Below the pieces are notes generated by a model. That model did not search any database and was not told the origin of the DNA. It saw only the letters and a program-made list of their open reading frames with translations. The position numbers and the translations under genes were made by a program. From Streptomyces sp. CC208A (GTDB lineage Bacteria; Actinomycetota; Actinomycetes; Streptomycetales; Streptomycetaceae): 64,000 bases of DNA. This document shows positions 8,880 through 16,664 of the stretch, piece after piece. How positions within the stretch are numbered: the first letter of the stretch is position 1; each line of letters starts with the position of its first letter. Where the stretch lies: NCBI RefSeq assembly GCF_030010625.1, contig NZ_JASCXN010000002.1, forward strand, positions 248,001-312,000, given 5' to 3'.

Positions 8880-10904
8880 ATGGCCCGCGTGAACCATGAC
8901 GACCCGTACCTGTGGCTGGAAGACGTCGACGGCGAGGAGGCCCTCGCCTGGGTGGCCGAGCGGAACGCCGAGACGGAGGCCGAGCTCGCCGCCGGCCCCG
9001 GCTTCGACGCCTTCGCCGAGCGGCTGCGCGAGGTGCTCGACGCCGTCGACCGCATCCCGTACACCGCCCGCCGAGGCCCGTACCTCTACAACTTCTGGCA
9101 GGACGCCGAGCACGTGCGGGGCGTGTGGCGGCGCACCACCCTGGAGCAGTACCGCAAGGACGCCCCGGAGTGGGAGACGCTGCTCGACGTGGACGCGCTC
9201 GCCGACGCCGAGGGCGAGAAGTGGGTGTGGGCCGGCGCCCGGGTCCGGCGGCCCGTCCACGACCGGGCGCTGGTCTGCCTCTCCCGGGACGGCGGCGACG
9301 CCGTCGTGGTCCGCGAGTTCGACCTCGGAACCCGCGCCTTCGTCGAGGACGGCTTCACCGTGCCCGAGGCCAAGACCAGCATCGGCTGGATCGACGAGGA
9401 CACCGTCTTCGTCGGCACCGACCACGGCCCCGGCTCCCTCACCGACGCCGGCTACCCCCGCACGGTCCGCCGCTGGCGGCGCGGCACCCCGCTCGACACG
9501 GCCGTCACCGTCTTCGAGGGCGAGGCCGCCGACGTCTCCGCCTGGGCCTGGCACGACGCCACCCCCGGCCACGAGCGCGACTTCGTCGGCCGCTCCCTCG
9601 ACTTCTTCCGCAGCGAGACCCACCTCCTCACCGCCGACGGCACCCTCGTCCGCATCGAGGTGCCGGAGGACGCCGAGGTCTACGCCCACCGCCGGCACCT
9701 GATCGTCACCCTCAAGTCGCCCTGGCTCGGCCACCCAGCCGGAGCCCTCCTCGCCTTCGACTTCGACGCCTTCCTGGCCGGCGACCGCACCGCGGAGGCG
9801 CTCTTCACCCCCGACGAGCGGACCGCGCTCGCCGGACACTCCTGGACCCGGCACCACCTGATCCTGGAGACCATGCGGGACGTCAGCACCCGCATCGAGG
9901 TGCTGACCCCGCGCGCGGAGGGCGGCTGGTCGCGCGCCCCGCTCGCCGACGTGCCCCCGCTGTCGGCGGTCGCCGTCACCGACACCGACCCGGACGTCTC
10001 CGACGAGTACTTCCTCGACGTCTCCGGCTTCCTCCAGCCCTCCACCCTCACCCGCGGCACCATCGGCGGCGACAGCGAGATCCTGCGCCAGGCGCCGGCC
10101 CGCTTCGACACCGCCGGACTCGCCGTCGAGCAGGCCTTCGCCACCTCCGACGACGGCACCCGCGTCCCGTACTTCGTCATCGGCCCCGACCGGTCCGAGG
10201 GCGCGGCCCCCGGCCCCACCCTGCTCTACGGCTACGGCGGCTTCGAGGTCTCCCTCACCCCCTCGTACGCGGCGCTCACCGGCCGCGGCTGGCTGGAGAC
10301 CGGCGGCACGTACGTCATCGCCAACATCCGCGGCGGCGGCGAGTACGGCCCCGACTGGCACCAGGCCGCGCTCGGCGCCCACCGCCACCGGGCCTTCGAG
10401 GACTTCGCCGCCGTCGCCCGGGACCTCGTCGCCCGCGGCATCACCACCCCGGCGATGCTCGGCGCCGCCGGCGGCAGCAACGGCGGCCTCCTCATGGGCG
10501 CCATGCTCACCCGCTACCCGGAGCTGTTCGGCGCGATCGTCTGCCAGGTGCCGCTGCTCGACATGGTCCGCTTCCACAAGCTGCTCGCCGGCGCCTCCTG
10601 GATCGCCGAGTACGGCGACCCCGAGGACGAGGCCGACCTGCCGCACCTGCGGGACCTCTCCCCGTACCACCGGCTCACCGCCGACGCCCCCTACCCGCCG
10701 GTGCTGCTCACCACCTCCACCCGCGACGACCGGGTCCACCCGGGCCACGCCCGCAAGGCGGCTGCGCGGCTGCGCGAGCTCGGCCACCCGGTGCTCTTCC
10801 ACGAGAACACCGGCGGCGGTCACGCGGGCGCCAGCGACAACGCGCAGGCCGCCCGGAACAAGGCCCTGATGTACACCTTCCTGCGCAAGCACCTGGGTTC
10901 CTGA
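8880..10904 (+). CDS. Prolyl oligopeptidase family serine peptidase
   Basis: A cytoplasmic 674-aa protein with the two-domain plan of the S9 family. An N-terminal seven-bladed propeller (VNHDDPYLWLEDVDGEEALAWV is the usual opening) is followed by an alpha/beta-hydrolase domain. The nucleophile is Ser533 in GGSNGG, preceded by LYGYGGFEVSLTPSYAAL and IANIRGGGEYGPDWHQAAL. The acid and base are expected in TSTRDDRVHPGHARKAA and ENTGGGHAGAS. No signal peptide is seen. It should cleave short proline-containing peptides. The gene is convergent with the regulator at 10914, with nine bases between the stops. Confidence 0.92.
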   Translation: MARVNHDDPYLWLEDVDGEEALAWVAERNAETEAELAAGPGFDAFAERLREVLDAVDRIPYTARRGPYLYNFWQDAEHVRGVWRRTTLEQYRKDAPEWETLLDVDALADAEGEKWVWAGARVRRPVHDRALVCLSRDGGDAVVVREFDLGTRAFVEDGFTVPEAKTSIGWIDEDTVFVGTDHGPGSLTDAGYPRTVRRWRRGTPLDTAVTVFEGEAADVSAWAWHDATPGHERDFVGRSLDFFRSETHLLTADGTLVRIEVPEDAEVYAHRRHLIVTLKSPWLGHPAGALLAFDFDAFLAGDRTAEALFTPDERTALAGHSWTRHHLILETMRDVSTRIEVLTPRAEGGWSRAPLADVPPLSAVAVTDTDPDVSDEYFLDVSGFLQPSTLTRGTIGGDSEILRQAPARFDTAGLAVEQAFATSDDGTRVPYFVIGPDRSEGAAPGPTLLYGYGGFEVSLTPSYAALTGRGWLETGGTYVIANIRGGGEYGPDWHQAALGAHRHRAFEDFAAVARDLVARGITTPAMLGAAGGSNGGLLMGAMLTRYPELFGAIVCQVPLLDMVRFHKLLAGASWIAEYGDPEDEADLPHLRDLSPYHRLTADAPYPPVLLTTSTRDDRVHPGHARKAAARLRELGHPVLFHENTGGGHAGASDNAQAARNKALMYTFLRKHLGS

Positions 10905-10913
10905 GGCCGGGGC

Positions 10914-11897
10914 TCAGAGCCAGCCGTGCCGCTGGGCCTGGAGCGCCAGCTGGAAACGGTTGGCCGCCCCCAGGCGGGCCATCAGGACCTGGATCCGGCG
11001 GAAGAGGGTGCGGCGGCTGACGCCGATCTCCCGGGCGATCACCTCGTCCGCCGCGCCCCCGGCCAGCAGCCAGAGGAGCCTCCGGTCGGCCGGCCGGAGG
11101 CCGCCCGGGAGCGCGGTGCGGCCGTGGAAGGGCAGCGCGTCCCGCCAGGACTGCTCGAAGAGCGCCACAAGGGCCGAGAGCAGTCCGCACGGCTGCACCA
11201 CCAGCATCGTGTGGTGCACGTCGGCCTCCCTGATCGACAGGGACACCATCGCGTACGCGTCGTCGATGATCACCAGCTTGACCGGGACGGACGGCAGCAC
11301 CCGCGCCTGCTCGCCCGCCGCGATCGCCGGCTCGATCGCCTCCTCCAGGTTTCCCGGCAGCTCCAGCGAGGCCCGCGAGTAGACCACCCGCTGGGTGACG
11401 CCCCGGGCGAGGGTGGCGAGCGCGTCCCCGGTGGCGCCGGGAATCGGGAAGTACGGCGGCGAGTCCAGCTGCCGGATCTGCTGCCGGGCGCTCGCCCACG
11501 CCTGCCGCATCCGGGGCCCGATCGCCTCCCCGGTCACCACCTCCACCAGGTCGGCGTCGGACGCGGCGAGCCGCTGCCGCCGGAACGCCTCGAAGGCGCC
11601 GCCCACCGTGATCCGCGACTCGTCCAGCTCGGCCGCCCGGTGCCGGCCCAGGATCTCCAGGCCCGCCGCCGGCGGCACCGGCGCCACCGTGTCGCCCCCG
11701 TCCACCGCCGGGCTCGCCAGACCGGCGTCGACCAGCTCCCCGTACGCCTCCGCCAGCGCGGGCCCGTCGAGCCCGGCGGCCTCCCCGACGACCTCCAGCG
11801 GCGCCGGGGCCCGCTCCAGGAGCGCGTGGTAGACCCGCGCCGCCGCCTCGCCGAGGCCCAGGAGCCGCAGCGCCTCGCCCAGTTTCGCGTTCGCCAT
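10914..11897 (-). CDS. LuxR-type HTH transcriptional regulator with TrmB-like N-terminus
   Basis: A 327-aa regulator. The N-terminal 70 residues (LRLLGLGEAAARVYHALLERA) resemble the winged helix of TrmB-like proteins. The middle has IRQLDSPPYFP and VVYSRASLE, typical of the phospholipase-D-like sensor region seen in Streptomyces homologues. The C-terminal 60 residues form a LuxR-type HTH (DEVIAREIGVSRRTLFRRIQ). Such proteins often sit beside peptidase genes in streptomycetes. The start is the ATG at 11897; 148 bases separate it from the divergent aminopeptidase gene, enough for a shared control region. Effector and targets are unknown. Confidence 0.85.
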   Translation of the reverse strand: MANAKLGEALRLLGLGEAAARVYHALLERAPAPLEVVGEAAGLDGPALAEAYGELVDAGLASPAVDGGDTVAPVPPAAGLEILGRHRAAELDESRITVGGAFEAFRRQRLAASDADLVEVVTGEAIGPRMRQAWASARQQIRQLDSPPYFPIPGATGDALATLARGVTQRVVYSRASLELPGNLEEAIEPAIAAGEQARVLPSVPVKLVIIDDAYAMVSLSIREADVHHTMLVVQPCGLLSALVALFEQSWRDALPFHGRTALPGGLRPADRRLLWLLAGGAADEVIAREIGVSRRTLFRRIQVLMARLGAANRFQLALQAQRHGWL

Positions 11898-12045
11898 GGC
11901 CCCATTCTGAGCGCGGTCCGGGCCCCCGGTGTCCGATCCGTGCCACTGGCACTCCTCGGCCCCACCGGGCCCCGCGGCGGGCTACGGTCCGTGAGCCGCC
12001 GACGACCGGCGGTTCCCGCAGGACCACCCGACGAAGGAGCCCGAC

Positions 12046-13458
12046 GTGGCGAAGGGTCGCAAGAACGGCCTGTACGACTCCCCCTCCAAGGAACTGTCCG
12101 CGCTGATGCGGACCGGCTGGGCGGACACCGAGCGGCACGACCTGCCGGTCTCCGAGCAGGCGCCGTACGCCGCCGCCCGCCGTGCCGCGCTCTCCGCGCG
12201 GTTCCCCGGCGAGCGCCTGGTGATCCCCTCCGGCAACCTCAAGGTCCGCTCGAACGACGACACCTACCCCTTCCGGCCGCACTCCGCCTACGTCCACATG
12301 ACCGGCGACCAGGCCCGCGACTGCGCCCTCGTCCTGGAGCCCCGCGAGGACGGCGGCCACGACGCGTACTGCTACCAGCTGCCCCGCGACAGCCGCGACG
12401 ACGACACCTTCTGGATGGGGTACACGGCCGAGCTGTGGATGGGCCGCCGGCTCTCCCTCGCCGAGGCCGAGCGGGTCCTCGGACTGCCCTGCCGGGACGT
12501 CCGCGAGGCCGCCGGGGAGCTGGCCGCGGGCGCCGGCGTGCCCACCCGGATCGTCCGCGGCGTCGACCCCGCCCTGGAGGCGGCCGTCCGCACCGACGAG
12601 GAGCGGGACACCGAGCTCGCGGACGTCCTCAGCGAGCTGCGCCTGGTCAAGGACGCGTGGGAGATCGGCGAGATGCGCAAGGCCGTCGACTCCACCGTCC
12701 GCGGCTTCACCGACGCCGTCGGCGACCTGTCGACCGCCGTCGCCACCTCCGAGCGGTGGATCGAGGGCACCTTCTTCCGCCGCGCCCGCCTGGAGGGCAA
12801 CTCCGTCGGCTACGGCTCCATCTGCGCGGCCGGCGAGCACGCCACGATCATGCACTGGACCTCCAACGACGGCCCGGTCCGCCCCGGCGAACTGCTGCTC
12901 TTCGACGCCGGCGTGGAGACCCACTCCCTCTACACCGCCGACGTCACCCGCACCCTCCCCATCAGCGGCACCTTCACTCCCGTCCAGCGGCAGGTGTACG
13001 ACGCCGTGTACGAGGCCCAGCAGGCCGGCTTCGACGCGGTGAAGCCCGGCGCCCCCTACCGCGCCTTCCACGAGGCCGCCCAGCGGCACCTGGCGGCCCG
13101 GCTGGTGGAGTGGGGCTTCATCGAGGGCCCGGTGGACCGCGCGTACGAGCTCGGTCTCCAGCGCCGCTTCACCATGGCGGGCACCGGTCACATGCTCGGC
13201 CTCGACGTGCACGACTGCGCGTCCGCGCGCAACGAGGAGTACGTCGACGGCGTCCTGGTGCCGGGCATGGTCCTCACCGTCGAGCCGGGCCTCTACTTCC
13301 AGCCCGACGACCTGACCGTGCCCGCCGAGTGGCGCGGCATCGGCGTCCGCATCGAGGACGACCTGCTGGTCACCGAGGACGGGTACGAGAACCTGTCGGC
13401 CGCCCTGCCCCGCACCTCCGCCGAGGTGGAGGAGTGGATGGCCCGGGTCGCGGGCTGA
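12046..13458 (+). CDS. Xaa-Pro aminopeptidase (aminopeptidase P family)
   Basis: Removes N-terminal residues that precede proline, in the cytoplasm, using two Mn2+ ions. The 470-aa protein has the non-catalytic N-terminal domain (residues 1-175) and a pita-bread domain. Its metal ligands are visible in order: Asp in LLLFDAGVETHS, Asp in YTADVTRT, His in GTGHMLGLDVHD, Glu in LTVEPGLYF and Glu in GVRIEDDLLVT. The ribosome binding site GAAGGAGC precedes a GTG start. It lies between a prolyl oligopeptidase and a glutaminase, suggesting a peptide and amino-acid recycling neighbourhood. Confidence 0.93.
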   Translation: MAKGRKNGLYDSPSKELSALMRTGWADTERHDLPVSEQAPYAAARRAALSARFPGERLVIPSGNLKVRSNDDTYPFRPHSAYVHMTGDQARDCALVLEPREDGGHDAYCYQLPRDSRDDDTFWMGYTAELWMGRRLSLAEAERVLGLPCRDVREAAGELAAGAGVPTRIVRGVDPALEAAVRTDEERDTELADVLSELRLVKDAWEIGEMRKAVDSTVRGFTDAVGDLSTAVATSERWIEGTFFRRARLEGNSVGYGSICAAGEHATIMHWTSNDGPVRPGELLLFDAGVETHSLYTADVTRTLPISGTFTPVQRQVYDAVYEAQQAGFDAVKPGAPYRAFHEAAQRHLAARLVEWGFIEGPVDRAYELGLQRRFTMAGTGHMLGLDVHDCASARNEEYVDGVLVPGMVLTVEPGLYFQPDDLTVPAEWRGIGVRIEDDLLVTEDGYENLSAALPRTSAEVEEWMARVAG

Positions 13459-13493
13459 CGGATCTGACAAGGGCGGTCGCCGGGCCGCATCAT

Positions 13494-14417
13494 ATGATCA
13501 TGATGCAGTCCTTCCTGCCTGTCCTCGAACGGATCGCCGAGGAGATCGAGGGCCTGGTCGGCCGGGGCCGCCCGGCCGACTACATCCCGGCGCTCGCCGC
13601 CGGCGACCCCCGCCGCTTCGGCATGGCCGTGGCCGAACTCGACGGGACGGTGTACGGGGTGGGGGAGTGGCAGCAGCCCTTCTCCACCCAGTCCGTCACC
13701 AAGGTCTTCACCCTCGCCCTCGCCCTCGCCGGGGAGGGCGAGGAGCTGTGGGAGCACGTGGGCCGCGAACCCTCCGGCAACCCCTTCAACTCGCTGGTCC
13801 AGCTGGAGTACGAGAACGGCATCCCCCGCAACCCCTTCATCAACGCGGGCGCGCTCGTGGTCACCGACCGGCTCCACCGGCTCACCGGCGACGCCTCCGG
13901 CCGCCTGCGGGACTTCCTGCGCACCGAGAGCGGCAACGCCGACCTCGACTTCGACCGGGACGTGGCCGCGTCCGAGACCGAGCACGGCGACCGCAACGCG
14001 GCCCTCGCCCACTTCATGGCCTCGTACGGCAACATCACCACCCCCGTCCCCACCCTCCTGCGCGAGTACTTCCGGCAGTGCTCGATCGAGGCGTCCTGCG
14101 CCGACCTCGCCGTCGCCACCGGCTTCCTCGCCCGGCACGGCATCCGCGCCGACGGCAGCAGACTCCTCACCCGCAGCCAGGCCAAGCAGGTCAACGCCGT
14201 CATGCTCACCTGCGGCACCTACGACGCCGCCGGGGACTTCGCCTACCGGGTGGGCCTCCCCGGCAAGAGCGGCGTCGGCGGCGCCATCATCGCCGTCGTG
14301 CCCGGCCGCTGCACCCTGTGCGTGTGGAGCCCCGGCCTCGACGAGCGGGGCAACTCGGTCGCCGGCGTCGCCGCCCTCGACCGCTTCACCACCATCACGG
14401 GCCTCTCCGTCTTCTGA
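13494..14417 (+). CDS. glsA: Glutaminase A
   Basis: Hydrolyses glutamine to glutamate and ammonia. The serine-dependent glutaminase fold shows the catalytic Ser-Lys motif in QSVTKVFTLALAL, NPFNSLVQLEYENGIPRNPF, AALAHFMASYGN and the closing GLPGKSGVGGAIIAVVPG. At 307 aa it matches the family. The exact start is uncertain: ATG codons at 13494, 13500 and 13503 are in frame, and none has a strong ribosome binding site, so the longest is listed. The gene is followed directly by a 16-bp tandem repeat array. Confidence 0.92.
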   Translation: MIMMQSFLPVLERIAEEIEGLVGRGRPADYIPALAAGDPRRFGMAVAELDGTVYGVGEWQQPFSTQSVTKVFTLALALAGEGEELWEHVGREPSGNPFNSLVQLEYENGIPRNPFINAGALVVTDRLHRLTGDASGRLRDFLRTESGNADLDFDRDVAASETEHGDRNAALAHFMASYGNITTPVPTLLREYFRQCSIEASCADLAVATGFLARHGIRADGSRLLTRSQAKQVNAVMLTCGTYDAAGDFAYRVGLPGKSGVGGAIIAVVPGRCTLCVWSPGLDERGNSVAGVAALDRFTTITGLSVF

Positions 14418-14418
14418 A

Positions 14419-14546
14419 CCGTTCTCCGGAGGGACCGTTCTCCGGAGGGACCGTTCTCCGGACGGGCCGTTCTCCGGATGGGCCGTTCTCCGGACGGGCC
14501 GTTCTCCGGATGGGCCGTTCTCCGGACGGGCCGTTCTCCGGATGGC
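14419..14546. repeat. 16-bp tandem repeat array (eight units)
   Basis: Eight consecutive copies of CCGTTCTCCGGANGGR start two bases after the glsA stop. Units 1-2 end in AGGGA. Units 3, 5 and 7 carry ACGGG and units 4, 6 and 8 carry ATGG, so the last six units form a 32-bp higher-order repeat copied three times. Each unit holds the palindrome TCCGGA. The array lies between glsA and the cold-shock-like gene. Confidence 0.95.
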
Positions 14547-14613
14547 GGAGGCGGGCCGTACGGGGTACACCTCCGGTGGGGCGCCGTGAGCGCCCGGAGC
14601 GAAGGAGGTCGCC

Positions 14614-14820
14614 GTGGACAACCGCACCACCGGATTCGTGCAGTCCTTCAACCGCCGCGCCGGCTACGGGTTCGTACTCCCCGTCGGCTCCGAGGAACCC
14701 GTCTTCTTCCGGGCGGAGGACGTCGAGGACGGCGTCCGCTCCCTCTCCGAGGGCCAGCAGCTCACCTTCGTCCTCGTCCTCGGCGAGGGCCGCTTCGAGG
14801 CGAAGGAGCTCCGCGTCTGA
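14614..14820 (+). CDS. Divergent cold-shock-domain-like small protein
   Basis: A 68-aa protein built like a cold-shock domain. GFVQSFNRRAGYGFVLP replaces the usual GTVKWFN...KGFGFI (RNP1 region), VFFRAEDVED stands at RNP2, and LSEGQQLTFVLVLGEGRFEA gives the last strands. The aromatic residues that stack on nucleic acid are partly kept (Phe12, Tyr18, Phe20). An excellent GAAGGAGG site five bases before the GTG fixes the start. It is probably an RNA or single-stranded-DNA binder, but the divergence leaves its function open. Confidence 0.75.
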   Translation: MDNRTTGFVQSFNRRAGYGFVLPVGSEEPVFFRAEDVEDGVRSLSEGQQLTFVLVLGEGRFEAKELRV

Positions 14821-14874
14821 CCCGGCGCGGGCTTCCTCCGTACGGAGCAGCGCCCGCCGTGGCGGGGTGGAGGG

Positions 14875-15447
14875 ATGACCATCGACGTACGCCCGGCCTC
14901 CGTCTTCGAGGACGTCCGCGCGGTGATCGGCCCGAAGTCGCCCACCGCCACCGTGTGTTTCTGCCTGAGCCACCGGATCCCGGCGAAACTCGACAAGGAG
15001 CTGCGCGGACCGGCCAGGAGCGAGTACGTCGCGGCGCTGTGCGACCGGGAACCCCCGCCGGGCGTCCTCGCCTACGACGGCGACGAGCCGGCCGGCTGGG
15101 CCGCCGTGGCGCCCCGCTCGGAGACGGCCTTCGCCCGAAGCCGGAAGATCCCGCACGTCGACGACCTGCCGGTCTGGTCGCTCTGGTGCGTCCGGGTCCG
15201 CCCCGGCCACCGAGGGAAGGGCCTCAGCCACGCCCTGATCGCGGGCGCGGTGGAGTTCGCCCGCGCCCACGGGGCGCCTGTAGTGGAGGCGTACCCGCTG
15301 GACAACGGGGAGGCGCGCGTGGACACGACGATGGCCTACCCCGGGCTGCGGAGGAACTTCGAACGCGCCGGCTTCGTGAAGGTCGCGGACACCGCCTCGG
15401 TGCTCGTCGGCCACCCCCGGATCCTCATGCGGCTCGATCTGGGCTGA
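14875..15447 (+). CDS. GNAT family N-acetyltransferase
   Basis: A 190-aa single-domain acetyltransferase. The acetyl-CoA pyrophosphate loop is visible as VRVRPGHRGKGLSHALIAGA (about residues 105-124), followed by the fourth strand PVVEAYPLD and the C-terminal FERAGFVKVADTA. The opening TVCFCLSHRIP with clustered cysteines is seen in a streptomycete subgroup of unknown substrate. It begins 54 bases after the cold-shock-like gene on the same strand and may share its transcript. Confidence 0.85.
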   Translation: MTIDVRPASVFEDVRAVIGPKSPTATVCFCLSHRIPAKLDKELRGPARSEYVAALCDREPPPGVLAYDGDEPAGWAAVAPRSETAFARSRKIPHVDDLPVWSLWCVRVRPGHRGKGLSHALIAGAVEFARAHGAPVVEAYPLDNGEARVDTTMAYPGLRRNFERAGFVKVADTASVLVGHPRILMRLDLG

Positions 15448-15598
15448 CCACCGGCCGGGACCCGCCGTACACCTGTCCGACACACCCCGGGCCGCGCATT
15501 CACCGGATCAGGTGACTGAGGCCGAGGTGAAACGTCCCTCCCCCCGGCCCTCCGGCCACGCTCGACGTGACACTTGGACCCACCCTGTGGAGCGTCCG

Positions 15599-15991
15599 AT
15601 GCAGCTGATCCCCCGTCACGACCCCCATCTCGCCGTCCGCACGGCCGGTGCGCTGACCGTCGCCGTCCTCCGCGGCGAACTGGACCTCGTCCTCGTCCGC
15701 CACCTGCGGCCCGAGCTCGACGCCCTCGTCCGCGAGGCCGAGGCCCTCGCCGTCGACATCCGTCCGCTCGGCTTCTGCGACGCCACCGGCCTCGGCCTGC
15801 TCGCCCACTGCGCCCGGGGCGCCCGCGAGCGCGGGGTGCCCTGGCAGCTCGTCTGCGACCAGCCGTGGATCCTCCGCCTGGTCCGGCTCACCGGCCTCGA
15901 CGACCTGCTCAGGCCCGAGCCGGCCCTGTCCCCGCCGCCCGCGCCGCTGCGGTCCCCGGGTCCCCGCGCCCGGGCGGAGCACCCCGTCTGA
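15599..15991 (+). CDS. STAS domain protein (anti-sigma factor antagonist type)
   Basis: A single STAS domain of SpoIIAA/RsbV type, expected to bind and release an anti-sigma kinase. It shows GALTVAVLRGELDLVLVRHLRPEL and the phospho-acceptor loop FCDATGLGLLAHCA, where the usual serine is a threonine that could still be phosphorylated. A longer GTG start at 15512 is possible, but the ATG at 15599 has a GGAG six bases upstream and begins right at the domain. The proline-rich tail is disordered. Partners could include the RsbW-like ATPase at 62.4 kb and the PP2C phosphatase at 21.4 kb. Confidence 0.82.
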   Translation: MQLIPRHDPHLAVRTAGALTVAVLRGELDLVLVRHLRPELDALVREAEALAVDIRPLGFCDATGLGLLAHCARGARERGVPWQLVCDQPWILRLVRLTGLDDLLRPEPALSPPPAPLRSPGPRARAEHPV

Positions 15992-16014
15992 GGCCCCGCG
16001 ATACGGTCGGCCCC

Positions 16015-16563
16015 ATGTCTGAAGTCCGGCTGACCACGCCCTCCTTCCTCGTCCTCGGCATCATCGACAAGCTGGGCGAGGCCACCCCGTACGACGTGAA
16101 GGTCGAGGCCGCGCGGACCGTCGCCCCCTTCTGGTCCGTGCCGCACGCGCAGGTCTACGCCCAGTGCGACCGGCTCCTCAAGGCCGGGCTGCTCTCGGAG
16201 GTCCGCCAGGAGGGCGGCCGCAACCGGCGGCTGATGCGGCTCACCGAGGAGGGGGCGGCGGCCCTGCGAGGCTGGCTCGCCGACCCCGCCTTCGTTCCGG
16301 TCGAGGCCCGCGAACGGGGCATCCTGAAGCTCTGGTTCGGCGCGAGCCCGCGCGTCCACGCCCCCGTCCAGGTCGAGGAGCACCGGCGCACCCTGGAGGA
16401 GTACGAGGGGCTGGCCGAGGAGGTCGGCGAACTGCTGACCCGCGGCCAGCGCGAGGCGCTGGAGTTCGGCATCCGCTACGAGCGGATGATGGTCGACTTC
16501 TGGCACTGGGTCGGGAGCCGCGAGCCGGAGGACGGTGAAGGCGCCGCTCCCGAACTGCGCTGA
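16015..16563 (+). CDS. PadR family transcriptional regulator
   Basis: A 182-aa winged-helix repressor distinct from the one at 4.7 kb. It has TPSFLVLGIIDKLGEATPYDVK, FWSVPHAQVYAQCDRLLKAGLL and a C-terminal helical domain ending GIRYERMMVDFWHWV. It sits 23 bases after the STAS gene. Immediately downstream lies a promoter followed by a perfect 8-bp inverted repeat in front of a two-gene membrane unit, so this PadR very probably represses those membrane proteins. Confidence 0.88.
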   Translation: MSEVRLTTPSFLVLGIIDKLGEATPYDVKVEAARTVAPFWSVPHAQVYAQCDRLLKAGLLSEVRQEGGRNRRLMRLTEEGAAALRGWLADPAFVPVEARERGILKLWFGASPRVHAPVQVEEHRRTLEEYEGLAEEVGELLTRGQREALEFGIRYERMMVDFWHWVGSREPEDGEGAAPELR

Positions 16564-16568
16564 CCCCT

Positions 16569-16588
16569 GGTAACAGCAGTTTGTTACC
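16569..16588. promoter_or_regulatory. Inverted repeat in the PadR-membrane gene spacer
   Basis: GGTAACA-GCAGTT-TGTTACC has perfect 7-bp arms and a 6-bp centre, six bases after the padR stop and just upstream of the -35 box. It could be a second regulator site or part of a weak terminator. Confidence 0.5.
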
Positions 16589-16594
16589 GACCGG

Positions 16595-16623
16595 TTGACC
16601 CCGGCCGTGGGCGGCCCTACCTT
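16595..16623 (+). promoter_or_regulatory. Predicted housekeeping promoter for the DUF2306 unit
   Basis: TTGACC and TACCTT are separated by 17 bases, a good match to the primary sigma factor pattern TTGACN-N17-TANNNT. The PadR operator lies six bases downstream of the -10, over the expected transcription start. Confidence 0.6.
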
Positions 16624-16628
16624 CCTCC

Positions 16629-16647
16629 ATAGTCCAAAGTGGACTAT
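16629..16647. promoter_or_regulatory. PadR-type operator
   Basis: ATAGTCCA-AAG-TGGACTAT is a perfect inverted repeat with 8-bp arms, placed between the predicted promoter and the ATG at 16665. The position over the start site of transcription implies repression, most simply by the adjacent PadR. Confidence 0.65.
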
Positions 16648-16664
16648 CACGGAGGGGGGTCGCC

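Noticed and set aside
7119..10892. Another - strand frame of over 1250 codons opposite the kinase and oligopeptidase genes
   Set aside because: Same shadow composition, no domain features, and both + strand genes are unambiguous.
13293..14651. A - strand frame with a repeated PENGPSGERPVRRTA peptide
   Set aside because: The peptide only reflects the 16-bp tandem DNA repeat, which is open in several frames; the rest is antisense to glsA and the aminopeptidase gene.
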